DNA from: Selaginella moellendorffii
Taxonomy: Eukaryota > Streptophyta > Lycopodiopsida > Selaginellales > Selaginellaceae
DNA: 64,000 bases
Direction of reading: 5' to 3'
Assembly: GCF_000143415.4 (NCBI RefSeq)
Contig: NW_003314360.1
Location: forward strand, 298,435 to 362,434
In this document: piece after piece, positions 44,773 to 55,890 of the stretch
How positions within the stretch are numbered: position 1 is the stretch's first letter
Layout of the letters: each line of letters opens with the position of its first letter
Notes under the pieces: generated by a model
Seen by the model: the letters and a program-made list of their open reading frames with translations, nothing else
What the model was told of the DNA's origin: nothing
Databases searched by the model: none
Made by a program: the position numbers and the translations under genes

Positions 44773-46409
44773 TGTAAGCGACTAAATTTTCCATTCTACT
44801 TTAGTCACTTAACCACACCTCTGACCACTTAGAGGAGTCTCACTCACAACCTCCATAAGTCCTATTTTAGACTTAGGGACTTGCTAGCCCCAAGAATGGC
44901 ATCCATGCCACTTAACCATTGCACTTGGTCCAAGTGCTCCACGTGTCCAATCCAATGACCAGCACCCTAAGGTACCACCGACATATCAGCCCGTTACGCT
45001 AAGGCCATGCCCATTCACCTTGGTTACACCGGTGGTCTGACACCACCTCCATCTCAGTCCCATCTCTCAAAGACTGGGCTATCCGTCCATGAGCAATCAT
45101 CCTAGATTCACTCCTTAGCATCCTTAGGATGCCTACAGACATGGGGAATAGCCTTCCCCAATATCGCTTTTCCGGTCCCCACCAAGTCCCTTTCTGCTCA
45201 TGGCCGTGTTTGCCAACACTGCCACTGGATCGAGGTGCACTGGCCCGACCACTAAGTCCCACGGTCCTCTGTATCCTTGGTCACTACACCAAAGGACTAC
45301 TCCTCTTCCTTTCCACAATCTAGGCCTTTGGGACAACATTTCGGAACACCATAGCCTTACGTGAGCCTCATAGGTACTCTCCCCACCTTCTTCCTTTGGG
45401 TGCTCTAGCCATAGGCTTAGAGCGAGGTTCCGTTGAGCCACACTAGGTATCCAAGTAGGTAGTGCCACCCACACTTGGACTGGGAGCATCGGCCAGTCGC
45501 TCTTCCGGGGGAACTAGAGCCAGCTCTTGAACACTTCACCAAGCTACCCCGCTTGTCGGTTTGTGTTCACTCTAGTCTTGGACTTCCCAGTGGGCAGCTC
45601 CTCACCCAACACTGGGTATAGCCTTCTTGGGCCAAATTGGCCTTTTCTGGCCAAACTGGCTTCACTGCAATCCTCCCCCTTACTATACTTTTGGAGCTCA
45701 CCAAACCCCCTAGGGTCTGGGAGACAAACGCTTTGGGCTTTCACCCTCTCAGACTTGAACTCGGACTTGGACTCGGACTCGGGTTCGGACTCGGACTCGG
45801 CCTCGGTCTCGGCCTCGGTCTCGGCCTCGGTCTCGGTCCCGATCTTGGTCGCGGTCTCGGTTGCGGTCTTGGTCCCGGTCTCGGTCTTGACCTCAGACTC
45901 CATCTCGGGTCTTTCTCGAACTCCATCTCGGATTCCATCTCGGGTCCATCTTGGACTCCATCGCAGGCTCCGTCTCGGTCCATCTCGGACTCCATCTCGG
46001 GTCCATCTCGGACTCCGTCTCAGTCCATCTTGGACTCCATCTCGGACTCCATCTTGGGTCCATCTCAGACTCCATCTTGAACTCTAACTTGGGTCCATCT
46101 TGGACTCCATCTCAGACTCCATCTCGGACTCCACCTTGGACTCCACCTCGGACTCCAACTTGGGTCCATCTCGGATTCCATCTCGAACACTTCCACGTGT
46201 CATGTGTTGGTCCTTTTGGGTCCCTTTTTGGAGCCTTGCTTATTGTTCGCTTCATGCTCGTTCCACTCCCGCTCTCGACCTTTCAAGTCGAAGCTTTTAG
46301 TCCAAACGTGTTATACTCGTTTGGCTTTCGCTTCGGCCACTACCATGTGGTGCCCTTTCAGCTTCACTTTGGGCCTTAGGGATTTGTGTCTCACACTATT
46401 CTTCGAACA
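44773..46409 (+). mobile_element. Solo-LTR-like insertion with CTCGGACTC tandem units
   Basis: A 1637-bp segment beginning TGTAAGC and ending ACA interrupts integrase. It has no coding domain. Its centre (45750-46190) is over 400 bp of degenerate 6- and 12-bp units (CTCGGT, TCCATCTCGGAC). A diverged copy lies at 1490-2560, proving it is a repeat family. Ends are inferred from the integrase reading; no target duplication was found. Confidence 0.6.
45750..46190. repeat. Pyrimidine-rich (CTCGGACTCCAT)n tandem array
   Basis: Two phases of array: first CTCGGT/CTCGGA hexamers (45750-45895), then 12- to 15-bp units around 'ctcggactccat' (45896-46190). It creates long artificial frames of repeated dipeptides in all readings; these are not genes. 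Confidence 0.9.
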
Positions 46410-47025
46410 AGTGGTTTGAGTGCGGGGAAGGCTAGAGGAGATCATCTCAAATTGAGATAAAATCTTCACCAGTAGGTTCTAGAGAACTTTCCTGGAACAG
46501 TATCGCACCAAGTTGAAATTCAGCATAGCTTATCACCCACAGACAGATATTAGGTATTAAGTCAAGTTGGATGGCACTAACACTTCTTGACAGATGGACA
46601 AACGGAAAGGGTGAATAGGCAGCTGGAGGATTATTTGCGATGCTATGATTCCGGAGACTAGACTGATTAGGTAAGTCATTTAGAACTTGCGGAAATATGC
46701 TATAACAACTCACCACACTTGAGTATTGAGGTAGGTCCATGGGAAGTCATCAATGGGCGAGCTATTGAAGGTCCTATGGAACTCGGCATGTCTAAGTATC
46801 ATGGAGAGTTACCTGTAATGGAGGCATTTATGGCGGAAAGACTCAACATTTGAAATCTAGTGAGGGATTCCTTGGAACGGGCTCAACAAATGCAAACCAA
46901 GTATGCAAACCAGAAGTGCCGGGATGTAAAGTTCCAACCTAGGGAGAAGGTGTGGCTGAACACCAAGAATCTAAGGCTACCAATTGGGATCAGCTGGAAG
47001 TTGATCCAAAGGTAAATGCATGTAT
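46410..47025 (+). pseudogene. Integrase C-terminal part of chromovirus 1
   Basis: Resumes with 'DKIFTSRF', 'TKLKFSIAYHPQTD' (a short duplication/indel follows), 'ERVNRQLEDYL', 'YNNSPHLSIEVGPWEV' and 'FQPREKVWLNTKNLRLPIGI', standard gypsy integrase and linker sequence with stops. Confidence 0.85.
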
Positions 47026-47699
47026 TGTAGCGTATGTGATCATTGGGTGAGATTTGGATATATTGTCACTGTGGATCCTTGGAACATTGGGGGATAAAAT
47101 GGGGATAAAATAGCCACTAAGGGCTCTTTCACCAAACAATTGCCCCTTTTCCAGTTGACTTTAGGGGAGAGAGATAAGGTGTGCTACAGTTGGTATCGGA
47201 GCAAATGGCATGGGTTCAATTCCTATTGATTAGTGGCTACTTAAAATATAATATACCCTTAAGCAAGGTATATTCCTACCCCTAAATTTGAAATCATACT
47301 TATTGGGCATCCATACGTACATCCTTCCTCTTGTGTGGAGTATCCATGGACGAAGGTATCCACCGTGGGACTGCGGTACGGGTGGATGACTAGTTGCCTC
47401 ACATGGAATAGCTAGTCTACATAATGAAAGGATTGGTAGACTGAGTGCGGAAATGGAGGTGTTGGTTCCCCTTGGCTCAGTAGGGGTTGTTAGTTAATAG
47501 TCAATGAGGACATTGATATCTCTAAAGGGGGGGTGAGTATAGCGCATGTGATCATGGGATGAGATTTGGATATACTGTCACCATAGATCCTTGGAACTTT
47601 GGGGGATAAATGGGGATAAAATAATCATTAAGGGCTCTCTCACCAAGCAATTGCCCTTTTTCCAGTTGGCTTTAGGGGAGAGAGATAAGGTGCGTTACA
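47026..47699 (+). mobile_element. TRIM (miniature LTR retrotransposon)
   Basis: 674 bp, non-coding. LTRs 47026-47188 and 47538-47699 are diverged but collinear. Primer-binding site 'TTGGTATCGGAGC' (initiator tRNA-Met) follows the 5' LTR, and a purine tract 'AAAGGGGGGGTGAG' precedes the 3' LTR. Perfect 5-bp target duplication TGTAT (47021-47025 and 47700-47704). The LTRs have no 5S-like sequence, so this is not Cassandra. LTR divergence makes it older than the element at 39409. Confidence 0.92.
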
Positions 47700-48090
47700 T
47701 GTATTCATAGAAATGAACTAATCCTGAGTTCCTTGAGCAGGTTCGTGGGGCCTTACGAGATTGAGGCACGAATTGGGAAGGTGGCTTACCACCTCCGACT
47801 TCCTCGAGAAATGGGGAGGATGCACCCTATGTTCCACGTGAACTTACTTAACCCGTACTTTGAGGATCTGCTTCGCAAGGACCAAATAAGATCTTTACTT
47901 GAGGTTATCCGATGGGAAGAGGAATACGAAGTCGAGGCCATCCTCAATGTGTGCAATAACAAGCGACAAAGACGCGAGGTGAGGGAGTTTCATGTGAAGT
48001 GGAAAGGATTTCTACACTATGAAGCAACATAGGAACCGGAGGAGAATCTAGCGAACGCGTGGGATCTAGTGGAGGATTTTTGCAAGGTAG
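47700..48090 (+). pseudogene. Integrase tail and chromodomain of chromovirus 1
   Basis: 'FVGPYEIEARIGKVAYHLRL' and 'MHPMFHVNLLNPY' end the integrase; 'EEEYEVEAILNV' to 'REFHVKWKGFLHYEAT' is a chromodomain, which in chromoviruses steers integration to heterochromatin. A TAG stop replaces the Trp expected after 'EAT'. Confidence 0.9.
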
Positions 48091-48534
48091 AACTTTATGT
48101 ATTTATGCAAAATTCAATTAAAGAATCTATTTTGAGAAATTGAGTAATGTCAATTGTTGGGACCCGAAGGCAAACTGGAGGTAAGTTAATTACCATGGGT
48201 TAGCTAGATCAACTAGGCGTAGGAAATTATGCCCGACTCCCCGCGGGAATGTCGAATCCATAAATGTATTTTATGGAGGCTGGGTTCGAGTCCTAACCCC
48301 CTAGTAAAGCAAGGTTGTTCAAGTCCTAACCCCATACTAGGGCATGGTGAGGGGAGGGGTGTAGGGACACCTATACTCTGTTGTCATAGGCTCTTGGCTG
48401 AGGAGGCTAATTTAGGCACACTGCTAAGTGGGGGGATGCCCCCGGGAGATATGGTCAACAAATCGTAGGATTAAAAAGAGGCATTTGGTGTGGGCATTGA
48501 ACTTTTCTATGGGTGGTAGAGTTGTAAGGAAACT
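48091..48534. other. 3' flank of chromovirus 1
   Basis: 'tgttgggacccgaagg' at about 48156 could begin a 3' LTR, but I could not match it to a 5' LTR. No gene seen. Confidence 0.35.
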
Positions 48535-48705
48535 CCTCGAGGTGTCGAAGGCTAAAGGATCCCCGAAAGCACAACCAAAATGATAAATAGTTCATCGGAT
48601 AAGACCAAGTCCGAGATCGAGTCCGAGGCCGACTCTAAGACAAAGATCAAGTCCGAGACCGACTCCGAGACCAAATTCGAGACCGAGTCCAAGACCAAGT
48701 TCACC
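48535..48705 (+). repeat. Purine-rich (GAGTCCGAGACC)n-type repeat, copy 2
   Basis: Same lead sequence and units as 40310-40590 ('gaggtgtcgaaggctaaaggatcc'). The array then runs into an RT fragment. Confidence 0.8.
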
Positions 48706-48749
48706 CACTCTAGGAAGATAAACCGACTGTGGTGCTCCCAGCTCATGTG

Positions 48750-50450
48750 GAGTGGTGCCCCACTTGAGTACCTTGTTTGTCATCAGTCACCCAAAAAGAT
48801 TAAGATTTTATGTGTAAACATTAAGGAGATGTTAGAAAAGGGTGTTATCAAAAGTNNNNNNNNNNNNNNNNNNNNNNNNNNNNNNNNNNNNNNNNNNNNN
48901 NNNNNNNNNNNNNNNNNNNNNNNNNNNNNNNNNNNNNNNNNNNNNNNNNNNNNNNNNNNNNNNNNNNNNNNNNNNNNNNNNNNNNNNNNNNNNNNNNNNN
49001 NNNNNNNNNNNNNNNNNNNNNNNNNNNNNNNNNNNNNNNNNNNNNNNNNNNNNNNNNNNNNNNNNNNNNNNNNNNNNNNNNNNNNNNNNNNNNNNNNNNN
49101 NNNNNNNNNNNNNNNNNNNNNNNNNNNNNNNNNNNNNNNNNNNNNNNNNNNNNNNNNNNNNNNNNNNNNNNNNNNNNNNNNNNNNNNNNNNNNNNNNNNN
49201 NNNNNNNNNNNNNNNNNNNNNNNNNNNNNNNNNNNNNNNNNNNNNNNNNNNNNNNNNNNNNNNNNNNNNNNNNNNNNATGTGAACCTTATCTTATGATGA
49301 AACTTGATAGGAGTCTTCATTTTTGCATTAATTTCATCCATAAAATGAAGTGACAATCCTGAATGTGCACCCATCTTCCTCACACACATAATAAAGATTT
49401 TTGGATTATCTGGGGAGAAGTCATTAGTTCACCAAATTAGATTTTGCTTGGGTATTAACAAGTATTGATGACTGAAGAAGATATTCATAAGACTATTTTT
49501 TATACATTGTTTGGTTTATATAAGTTCTTGGTGATGCTGTTTGGTTTGAATAATGTTATAGTAACTTTCCAGCAAATGATGAACGAGGTTCTTTGTAATA
49601 TGCTAAAGGTGACTATTGACTTTATTGATGATGTCTTGATCCACTTGAAGGGGACATGGGAGGAATATGTCCATAATGTTTGTAAAGTGTTAGATTGACT
49701 ACAGAAAGTTGGTTTAAAGCTGAAATGGTCAAAGTGCGTGTTTAGGTCCAAAGACATGACTTATCTTGGGTACCATATTTCCAATTGACCTTTCATTTTG
49801 CGCGTGGATGTTTTTGATACTATAGATTGTAAACTGTGAGTGGGTGTTTACGGATCTTAAAGAGTTGTTGATGACTTCTCCAGTTTTAGTGTATCCTAAC
49901 TACACTCAACCTTTCATTTTACTCGTGGATGCTTTTAATATTGGTCTTGGAAGTATGTTGATGCAAGAGAGCTCGAATGTGCATGGTTAACACCATCCTA
50001 TTGCATATATAAACTATACATTATAATCAGTGGAGGCGAACTACATCACAATAAAGAAGGAGTGTTTAGTAGTAGTTTGGGGTTTCAAGAAACTTTATGC
50101 ATATTTACATGGTTCTTCGACATTATTGGAAGGTGATCATGTTGCCGTTACTTCATTATTAAAGCAAAAGAATCTAGTTGGTCGTATTGCTCGGTGGGTT
50201 TTGAAGCTTCAGATATATGATTTTGATATTGTTCATCGCCTAAGGAGTTCTATAGCTGATGTTGATGCCCTTTCTTGAGCTCCTCTTTTTTCTTCACTCT
50301 CTTCTCATGTTTTTTACGAACCTGTTATTTCTACATTTGTGGAGTTTTTAGATGAGGATTCTATGTTGTCGGTGGTTGTTGTACTTGATGTTTAGTATCC
50401 ATAAGGTGTAGAGCAAGATTTACCTTCTCTTAATGAGATTTGTGAGACTC
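48750..50450 (+). mobile_element. Gypsy fragment 2 (RT/RNase H), broken by a gap
   Basis: Before the gap, 'EMLEKGVIKS' matches the start of gypsy RT. After it, 'FYTLFGLYKFLVMLFGLNNV', 'DFIDDVLIHLKGTWEEYVHN' and 'WSKCVFRSKDMTYLGYHI' are RT, and 'VEANYITIKKECLVVVWGFK' to 'IADVDALS' (50028-50278) is RNase H. Y-box reads F-I-D-D. Stops and deletions between blocks show it is dead; AT-rich drift suggests it is old. Confidence 0.85.
48856..49277. other. Assembly gap (422 N)
   Basis: Run of 422 N within gypsy fragment 2. The size suggests an estimated rather than placeholder gap. It hides the RT palm region of this fragment. Confidence 1.
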
Positions 50451-50666
50451 AAAAGATTGAGCTATGGATTTGAAGGCTTTAAGATGGGTTTGAGAATCTT
50501 GCATTACTTGTTGATGACTTGCCATTTCGGCATTTAAATTCTCAATATTGCCTTGAAGACAACCTTCTTTATTTTGTAGGGATAAATTCTAATGATCATT
50601 TATGGCTGGTGGTGCTTTCAATCTTTACTCCATGGTTTCTCCATACTTACCATAATTGTCCTATTT

Positions 50667-51050
50667 TAAGCAGCTGTCAGGAATCCCCCAATTCTTGCCA
50701 CATTCCTAACTCTCACCGGATTCCTGACCTACAGACCACATTCCTGACTCTCGAGACACTTCCCTATTCCTAACTCTCGAGACACTTCCCTATTCCCGAC
50801 TCTCTGATTCCTGAGTCTCGAGCCACATTCCTGATGATGATGTGGCACCTCCTCGACCTCAGCTATATTTAGTCCGTCCTCGATCCAAGAGTGATGGAGC
50901 TTCATCAACCTATAGTATATATAAGTTAGCCTTGTTCCATTTCTCCACAATCTGAATCAACGCCAGTCTAAGGCTTCTTCTTTGTTTTCACTTGCTTTTC
51001 TCTTTGTCTTTTGCATTTTCCAGTCTTGATCTTGTTGGGGGTCTTGACAG
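50667..51050 (+). repeat. 5' LTR of chromovirus 3
   Basis: Starts TGTCAGGAATCCC and contains 'tattcctaactctcgagacacttccc' type tandem units (50740-50815), a TATA-like 'agtatatataag' (50911) and a T-rich leader before gag. The end is approximate. No matching 3' LTR was found after 56080. Confidence 0.6.
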
Positions 51051-51149
51051 TTTGATTTAGATTGTGCTTTTTGCTTTTGCTTTAGCTCGTTTCGATTGTT
51101 TGATTGCCTTTGTCTTTTTCCTCCTTTTTTTCTTTCTTCTTGTTGATAG

Positions 51150-52116
51150 AGTCTCCAAGCCATCCTGATTTCTTTGCTGAAGTCCTTGCAAAAATCCAAT
51201 CTGAGAATACCAAGCTGAAGGCAACCCTTCTTCGCATGCAGCAGGAGCTTGCTTCACTTTCGGTTCAAGGATCCAGCAAAGTTCTTGAACCGAAGGTGAG
51301 TTTCCCGGCGAAATTTTCAGGCAAGCGTTCGGAGCTTCACGGATTTTTGAACTAAATGGAGCTGATCTTTGCACTTCAACATTGGCGGTACCCCACTTCC
51401 GAGTCTCAAATCAGCGCGATTGGGACGTTGCTCGAAGGTGCAACTTTGTCATGGTTTTTTCCTCTATTGGAGAAGAGCATGAAAGGGGTCGTGGTTTCGG
51501 AGGTGATGGATCTTCAATTGTTCAAAGAGAAGCTCGAAGCATGTTTTGGCGAGACGGATCGGGTTTGGGCTGCTACCACAAAGATGGGACGTCTCTCTCA
51601 GTGGTCTCATCCTGCCTCGATCTACGCTGCAGAATTCCAACTCCTTGCTTTGGACACTCAGTGGGATGAGTGGGCCCTGATTGACCAATTTCATTTTGGC
51701 CTCAACAATGGTGTCAAGGATTTATTGCTCACCATGGAGGATCCCAAGGACCTGTCGGACGCCATCAACAAAGCTATTCGATGTGACAATCGTCTCTTTG
51801 AATGTCGTCAGGAAAGTCGCCGCGCCTCTATTTTTCCGTTCCAAACTCAGGAATCCCAGCTTGAGTCTTTGGGGCATACTCCTGAACCTACTGCTCTAGT
51901 CCCAATGGATATTTCTGGTACTCCCCGACTCATTAGAGGGAAGTTGAGTCCTGCTGAGAAGCAACATCGAATATCTCATAATCTTTGCCTCTACTGTGTT
52001 GATCCTAATCACAAAGCAGCTGTGTGTCCCAAGAAGCCTCCCCGACTGCTCGAGTTCACTCTGCCTCAAAGTCCACCTCTGTTGCAGTCGGGAAACAACA
52101 CTGTCCAAATAAAGTA
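51150..52116 (+). pseudogene. gag of chromovirus 3
   Basis: 'KVSFPAKFSGKRSELHGFLN', stop (TAA for an expected CAA), then 'MELIFALQHWRYPTSESQIS', 'LLEGATLSWFFPLLEK' and a CCHC knuckle 'CLYCVDPNHKAAVC' near 51990-52030. One stop separates it from an otherwise open frame. Confidence 0.9.
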
Positions 52117-52875
52117 GGAGTTGTCTATTTGGACTCCCTGAATAAAAATCACTTTTTTTCTTTATTAAGCTCCTCACCACCTTTCATCAAAGCCACCACC
52201 AATTCCCGCAACTTCCGTGTCCCATGTCTCCTTTCTTTCATCGGACAATTAGGACTCAAGGCTCTGGCGCTACTGGACTCAAGTGCAACTTCCTGCTTCA
52301 TGGACACGGACTTTGCTGCCCGACATCACATTCCTCTTTCTCCTACCATATGGGATCTAAGGGTTGAAGGCATCAGCGGGCATTTTGTGTCTCCATCTTC
52401 TGGACTTAGGGAAACATTGCCCATTCGAGTACACATCAGGTCCACCATCACCGATATCGCCTTCAACATCATCAACAGCAAGTCCTCCTCTGTGGTGCTC
52501 GGTCTTCTTTGGTTCCAACTACATCAGCCTCAGATCTGTTGGAAGGAATTACAGCTCATCTCTCCCACATCACCATCTCCCACGGCTTCCCTTGCTATTC
52601 ATCGAGTCCGAATCAGGAAAAGTTCTCTAAACTCAAATCGGGGTTCTGTTCCTGACTCTACGAAGTTTTCACCCTCTTTTTTTTCCTCTCTTCCATCTTA
52701 CACTGGACAATATCCTCGTTTCATCATTCCATTTAGTCGTACACCTCCTCTTATCTCCACAATCATTATGAAAGAACTCCTTCATGAAGAATCTATTTTC
52801 CTTTTTGCTTTACATGTTTTTCCTGTCAGTCTTCCTGAGAAGTATCATGATTTTGGGGATGTGTTTGAGAAGTAA
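52117..52875 (+). pseudogene. Protease region of chromovirus 3
   Basis: 'LKALALLDSSATSCFMDTDF' carries the protease active-site region, with D-S-S in place of the usual D-S/T-G. The open frame ends in TAA at 52873 beside the MITE. Across the MITE the reading continues as '[13 protein letters not shown]'. Confidence 0.8.
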
Positions 52876-52887
52876 AAAGCTAGTGTA

Positions 52888-53176
52888 TGCTTTATTTCGT
52901 TAAAGTGGAACTTATTCAGTAAAGTGGGACATTAATTAGCATGTGTCCACATGCCATTTCCTAATACTTAATTAATATTTATTAATATTTCTATCAGTTT
53001 TTTAATTTATTTTTTATATTTCACAATATTATAACACAAAATCATATGAAAAGTTTTTAATTTATAAATTATAAAGCTAAAACTTCAATTTTTTATTGTT
53101 GTTATAAAAATGGCATGTGGCCACACACCATAAGTGGGATAATGAAAAGTTCCACTTTAACGAAATAAAGCATGTA
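52888..53176. mobile_element. MITE with 27-bp TIRs and subterminal palindromes
   Basis: 289-bp AT-rich non-coding insertion. Inverted ends 52887-52913 and 53147-53173 are perfect over 27 bp (core ATTTCGTTAAAGTGGAACTT). The restored reading of the host ('KASV' followed directly by 'LPVHW') fixes the insertion point and implies a TA target duplication. Inside each end lies the palindromic motif also spread through 57851-64000 (52939-52957 and 53110-53131). The left terminus shares 38 of 43 bases with 57851-57893, so it is a non-autonomous relative of that element. Confidence 0.92.
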
Positions 53177-53178
53177 TA

Positions 53179-54600
53179 CTACCTGTTCATTGGCCTTATG
53201 ACTATCCCATTGATTTACAGGAAGGAGCGTCACCTCTGTGGGGGCCTATCTACGGGTTATCCCCGTCCGAGCTTAAGGCCCTCAAAGAGCACGTAGATGA
53301 GAACCTTGTCTCGGGGTACATTTAACATTCGCAATCCCCGGTTGGAGCACCTGTCTTCTTTGTCAAGAAGAAGGATGGGAGTTTGTGGCTAGTCATTGAT
53401 TACCAAGGTTTGAACAAGGTGACTGTTCGGAACCGTTATCCGCTGCCCTTGATCTCGGACTTGTTGGAACGCCTTGGTGGTGCCCGCTTCTTCACCAAGA
53501 TCAACCTCCGTGGAGCATACAACCTGATCTGGATCCGGCCTGGTGATGAATGGAAAACTGCGTTCCGAACCCACTATGGCCACTTCGAGTACACTGTTAT
53601 GCCATTTGGCTTAACAAATGCTCCAGCAGTTTTCCAACACATGGCAAACAACGTCTTTCGGGAGTTTCTTGATCAAATGGTGATTGTCTACCTCGATGAC
53701 ATCCTCATTTACTCAAAAACTCAAGAAGAGCACGACGAACATGTACGAAAGGTACTGGTGAAGCTGCAAGAACACAACATATATGCGAAGCTTGAGAAAT
53801 GTTCCTTCGATCAGCAGTCTGTGGAGTTCCTTGGGTACATTGTCACTCTTGAGGGTATCATGATGGATTCTGCCAAAGTCAAGACTATTTTCGAGTGGGA
53901 GCCTCCACAATCAATGTCGGACGTTCAGGTTTTCCTTGACTTCGCCAACTTCTACCGCAAATTCATTGATCACTACTCTAACATTGTCCTTCCTCTCATG
54001 CATTTCACTTGCAAGAATGTTCCCTTCTCTTGGTCTGCTGTTGCCCAGCAGGCCTTTGACACACTCAAGGCGGCCTTCAGTTCAGCTCCCGTTTTGATCC
54101 ATGCTGATTCCTCACAACCTTTCTTCATCGAGGCTGACGCCTCTGACTTTGCCATCGGTGCTTTGCTGTCTCAACTCGAAGCGGATCAAGAACTTCATCT
54201 GGTCGCTTTCCATTCTTGGAAATTCCAGCCTACGGAGATCAATTACGAAATCCACGACAAGGAGCTCCTTGCCATCATGGATTCCTTTGGAGAGTGGCGC
54301 CGTTTCTTGGAGGGGGCGGGCCATCAAACAACAATCTAGACGGTTCACAAAAATCTCGAGTACTTTGCCACTTCCCGAGTTTTAAGCTGTCATCAAGCAA
54401 GGTGGGCACAATTCCTGAGTTAGTTTGACTTTGTTATCAAGTACAAACCTGGAAAGCTTCAAGGCCTTCCTGATGCTCTTTCAAGGCGCTCCTATCTCAG
54501 TCTCAAGCCTGGTAATCCTACCTTTGATCAACAGGATCAAGTTATCCTCGGTCCTGATTGGCTTCAAGTTATGGCAATTTCTCTGGCCCATCAGGACTCC
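53179..54600 (+). pseudogene. Reverse transcriptase/RNase H of chromovirus 3
   Basis: 'VNKVTVRNRYPLP'-type RT text ('LNKVTVRNRYPLPLISDLLE'), 'RTHYGHFEYTVMPFGLTNAP', an intact catalytic '[11 protein letters not shown]' and 'SVEFLGYIVTLEGIMMDSAK'. RNase H follows ('FIEADASDFAIGALLSQLEA', 'YEIHDKELLAIMDSF', 'KLQGLPDALSRR'). Stops at 53323, 54338 and 54423. Confidence 0.92.
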
Positions 54601-54659
54601 TCCTTGATGGATGCGATTAGAAACGATCTTCAATCCGATGATCTCACCAGCGACATTTT

Positions 54660-55890
54660 CCCCATTTTTAGGCTTTTCACCCAGTGACTCCCGACTGCTG
54701 GCGATTTGACGAGTTTGAGTTCTTAGATGGCTTATTGTACCGTGGGGAGTAGCTTTACGTTCCTAAAGGTGATGCTCGAAGGTTGGTCCTGATGGCGTGC
54801 CACGATAGCCCGATTATTGGTCACTTCGGCATTGCGAAAACCTATGAGCTAGTTGCACGGGACTTTTGGTGGCCTCACATGGACGACTACATCAAAGCTT
54901 TTGTTACCTCCTGTGACACTTGCACCCGGAATAAAGTACCTCCCCACCTTCCTTCAGGTTTGCTCCGTTCCCTTTTGGTCCCTTTAGGTCCTTGGGAATC
55001 CATCTCCATGGATTTCTTGAGTGATTTTCCGAGTTCTGGAGGCTTCAACAGCATTTTAGTCATGGTGGATCGCTTCACAAAGATGGCGCACTTCTTGCCA
55101 TGTACCAAGGAGTTTTCGGGTGAGGACATGGCAAAAGTGGTATTCAGGGAAATTTTTCGACTTCATGGGATTCCTACAGATGTGGTTTTGGATCGGGGGC
55201 CTCAGTTCATCTCTCATTTCTAGCAACGGTTTTTGCAGCTGCTTGGAGTGAAGGTCAACCTCTCTTCGGCGTATCATCCTCAAACTGATGGACAGTCCGA
55301 GCGAACGATTCAGATGTTGGAACAATTCTTGAGGTGCTTCATCAACTATCATCAAGATAACTGGTTCGATATCCTTCCCCTTGCTGAGTTCTCCTATAAC
55401 AACTCTGTTCACTCCTCTCTTCAAATTTCCCCCTTCTTTGCAAACTCTGGCCGAAATCCCCGATTCAATCTCTCACTTCCTTCTCCATCCAAATCCTCTC
55501 GTTCAAATCCCCGCTCTGTGGCATTTGTCTCCAACCTCTAGGAAATCCACAACTCCATCTCCTTCCACCTCCATCGTGCTCAGGAATCTCACAAAACATT
55601 TGCCAATGTCCATCATCAGGATTGTCCCCCTTACAATATTGGGGATAAAATCTGGCTCCTTAGGCGAAATATCTCCACCACCAAGCCCTGTCCAAAACTT
55701 GATTTCAAACGCCTCGGTCCTTTCCCTATCACTGCCATCATTAACCCTGTCACTTATCGCCTTGCACTTCCCTCCTCATATCAAATTCACCCCATTTTTC
55801 ACTCCTCTCTCCTTGAGCCTTATATTCTCAGTCCTATTCCCAATTGGGTCATTCCTCCGCCTCCACCAGTGCAGCTTGAGGATGGGTCTG
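54660..55890 (+). pseudogene. Integrase of chromovirus 3
   Basis: HHCC zinc domain ('CHDSPIIGHFGIAKTYELV', 'CDTCTRNK'), the DDE core ('WESISMDFLSDFPSSGGFNS', 'PTDVVLDRGPQFISHF', 'LSSAYHPQTDGQSERTIQML') and the linker ('PIFHSSLLEPYI'). Stops at 55222 and 55540. Confidence 0.92.

Larger units (their letters stand above)
41060..48090 (+). mobile_element. Chromovirus 1 (Ty3/gypsy), decayed and twice interrupted
   Basis: Order gag, protease, reverse transcriptase, RNase H, integrase, chromodomain marks a Ty3/gypsy chromovirus. Interruptions are a 1.6-kb LTR-like insert in integrase (44773-46409) and a 674-bp TRIM before the chromodomain (47026-47699). More than a dozen in-frame stops, mostly TAG/TAA/TGA where CAG, CAA, CGA or TGG would be expected, show it is inactive; cytosine deamination of methylated DNA is the likely cause. 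Confidence 0.9.

Noticed and set aside
48580-49353. Plus-strand 'ORF' of 257 residues
   Set aside because: It spans the 422-N gap; only the last few residues before the gap belong to gypsy RT.
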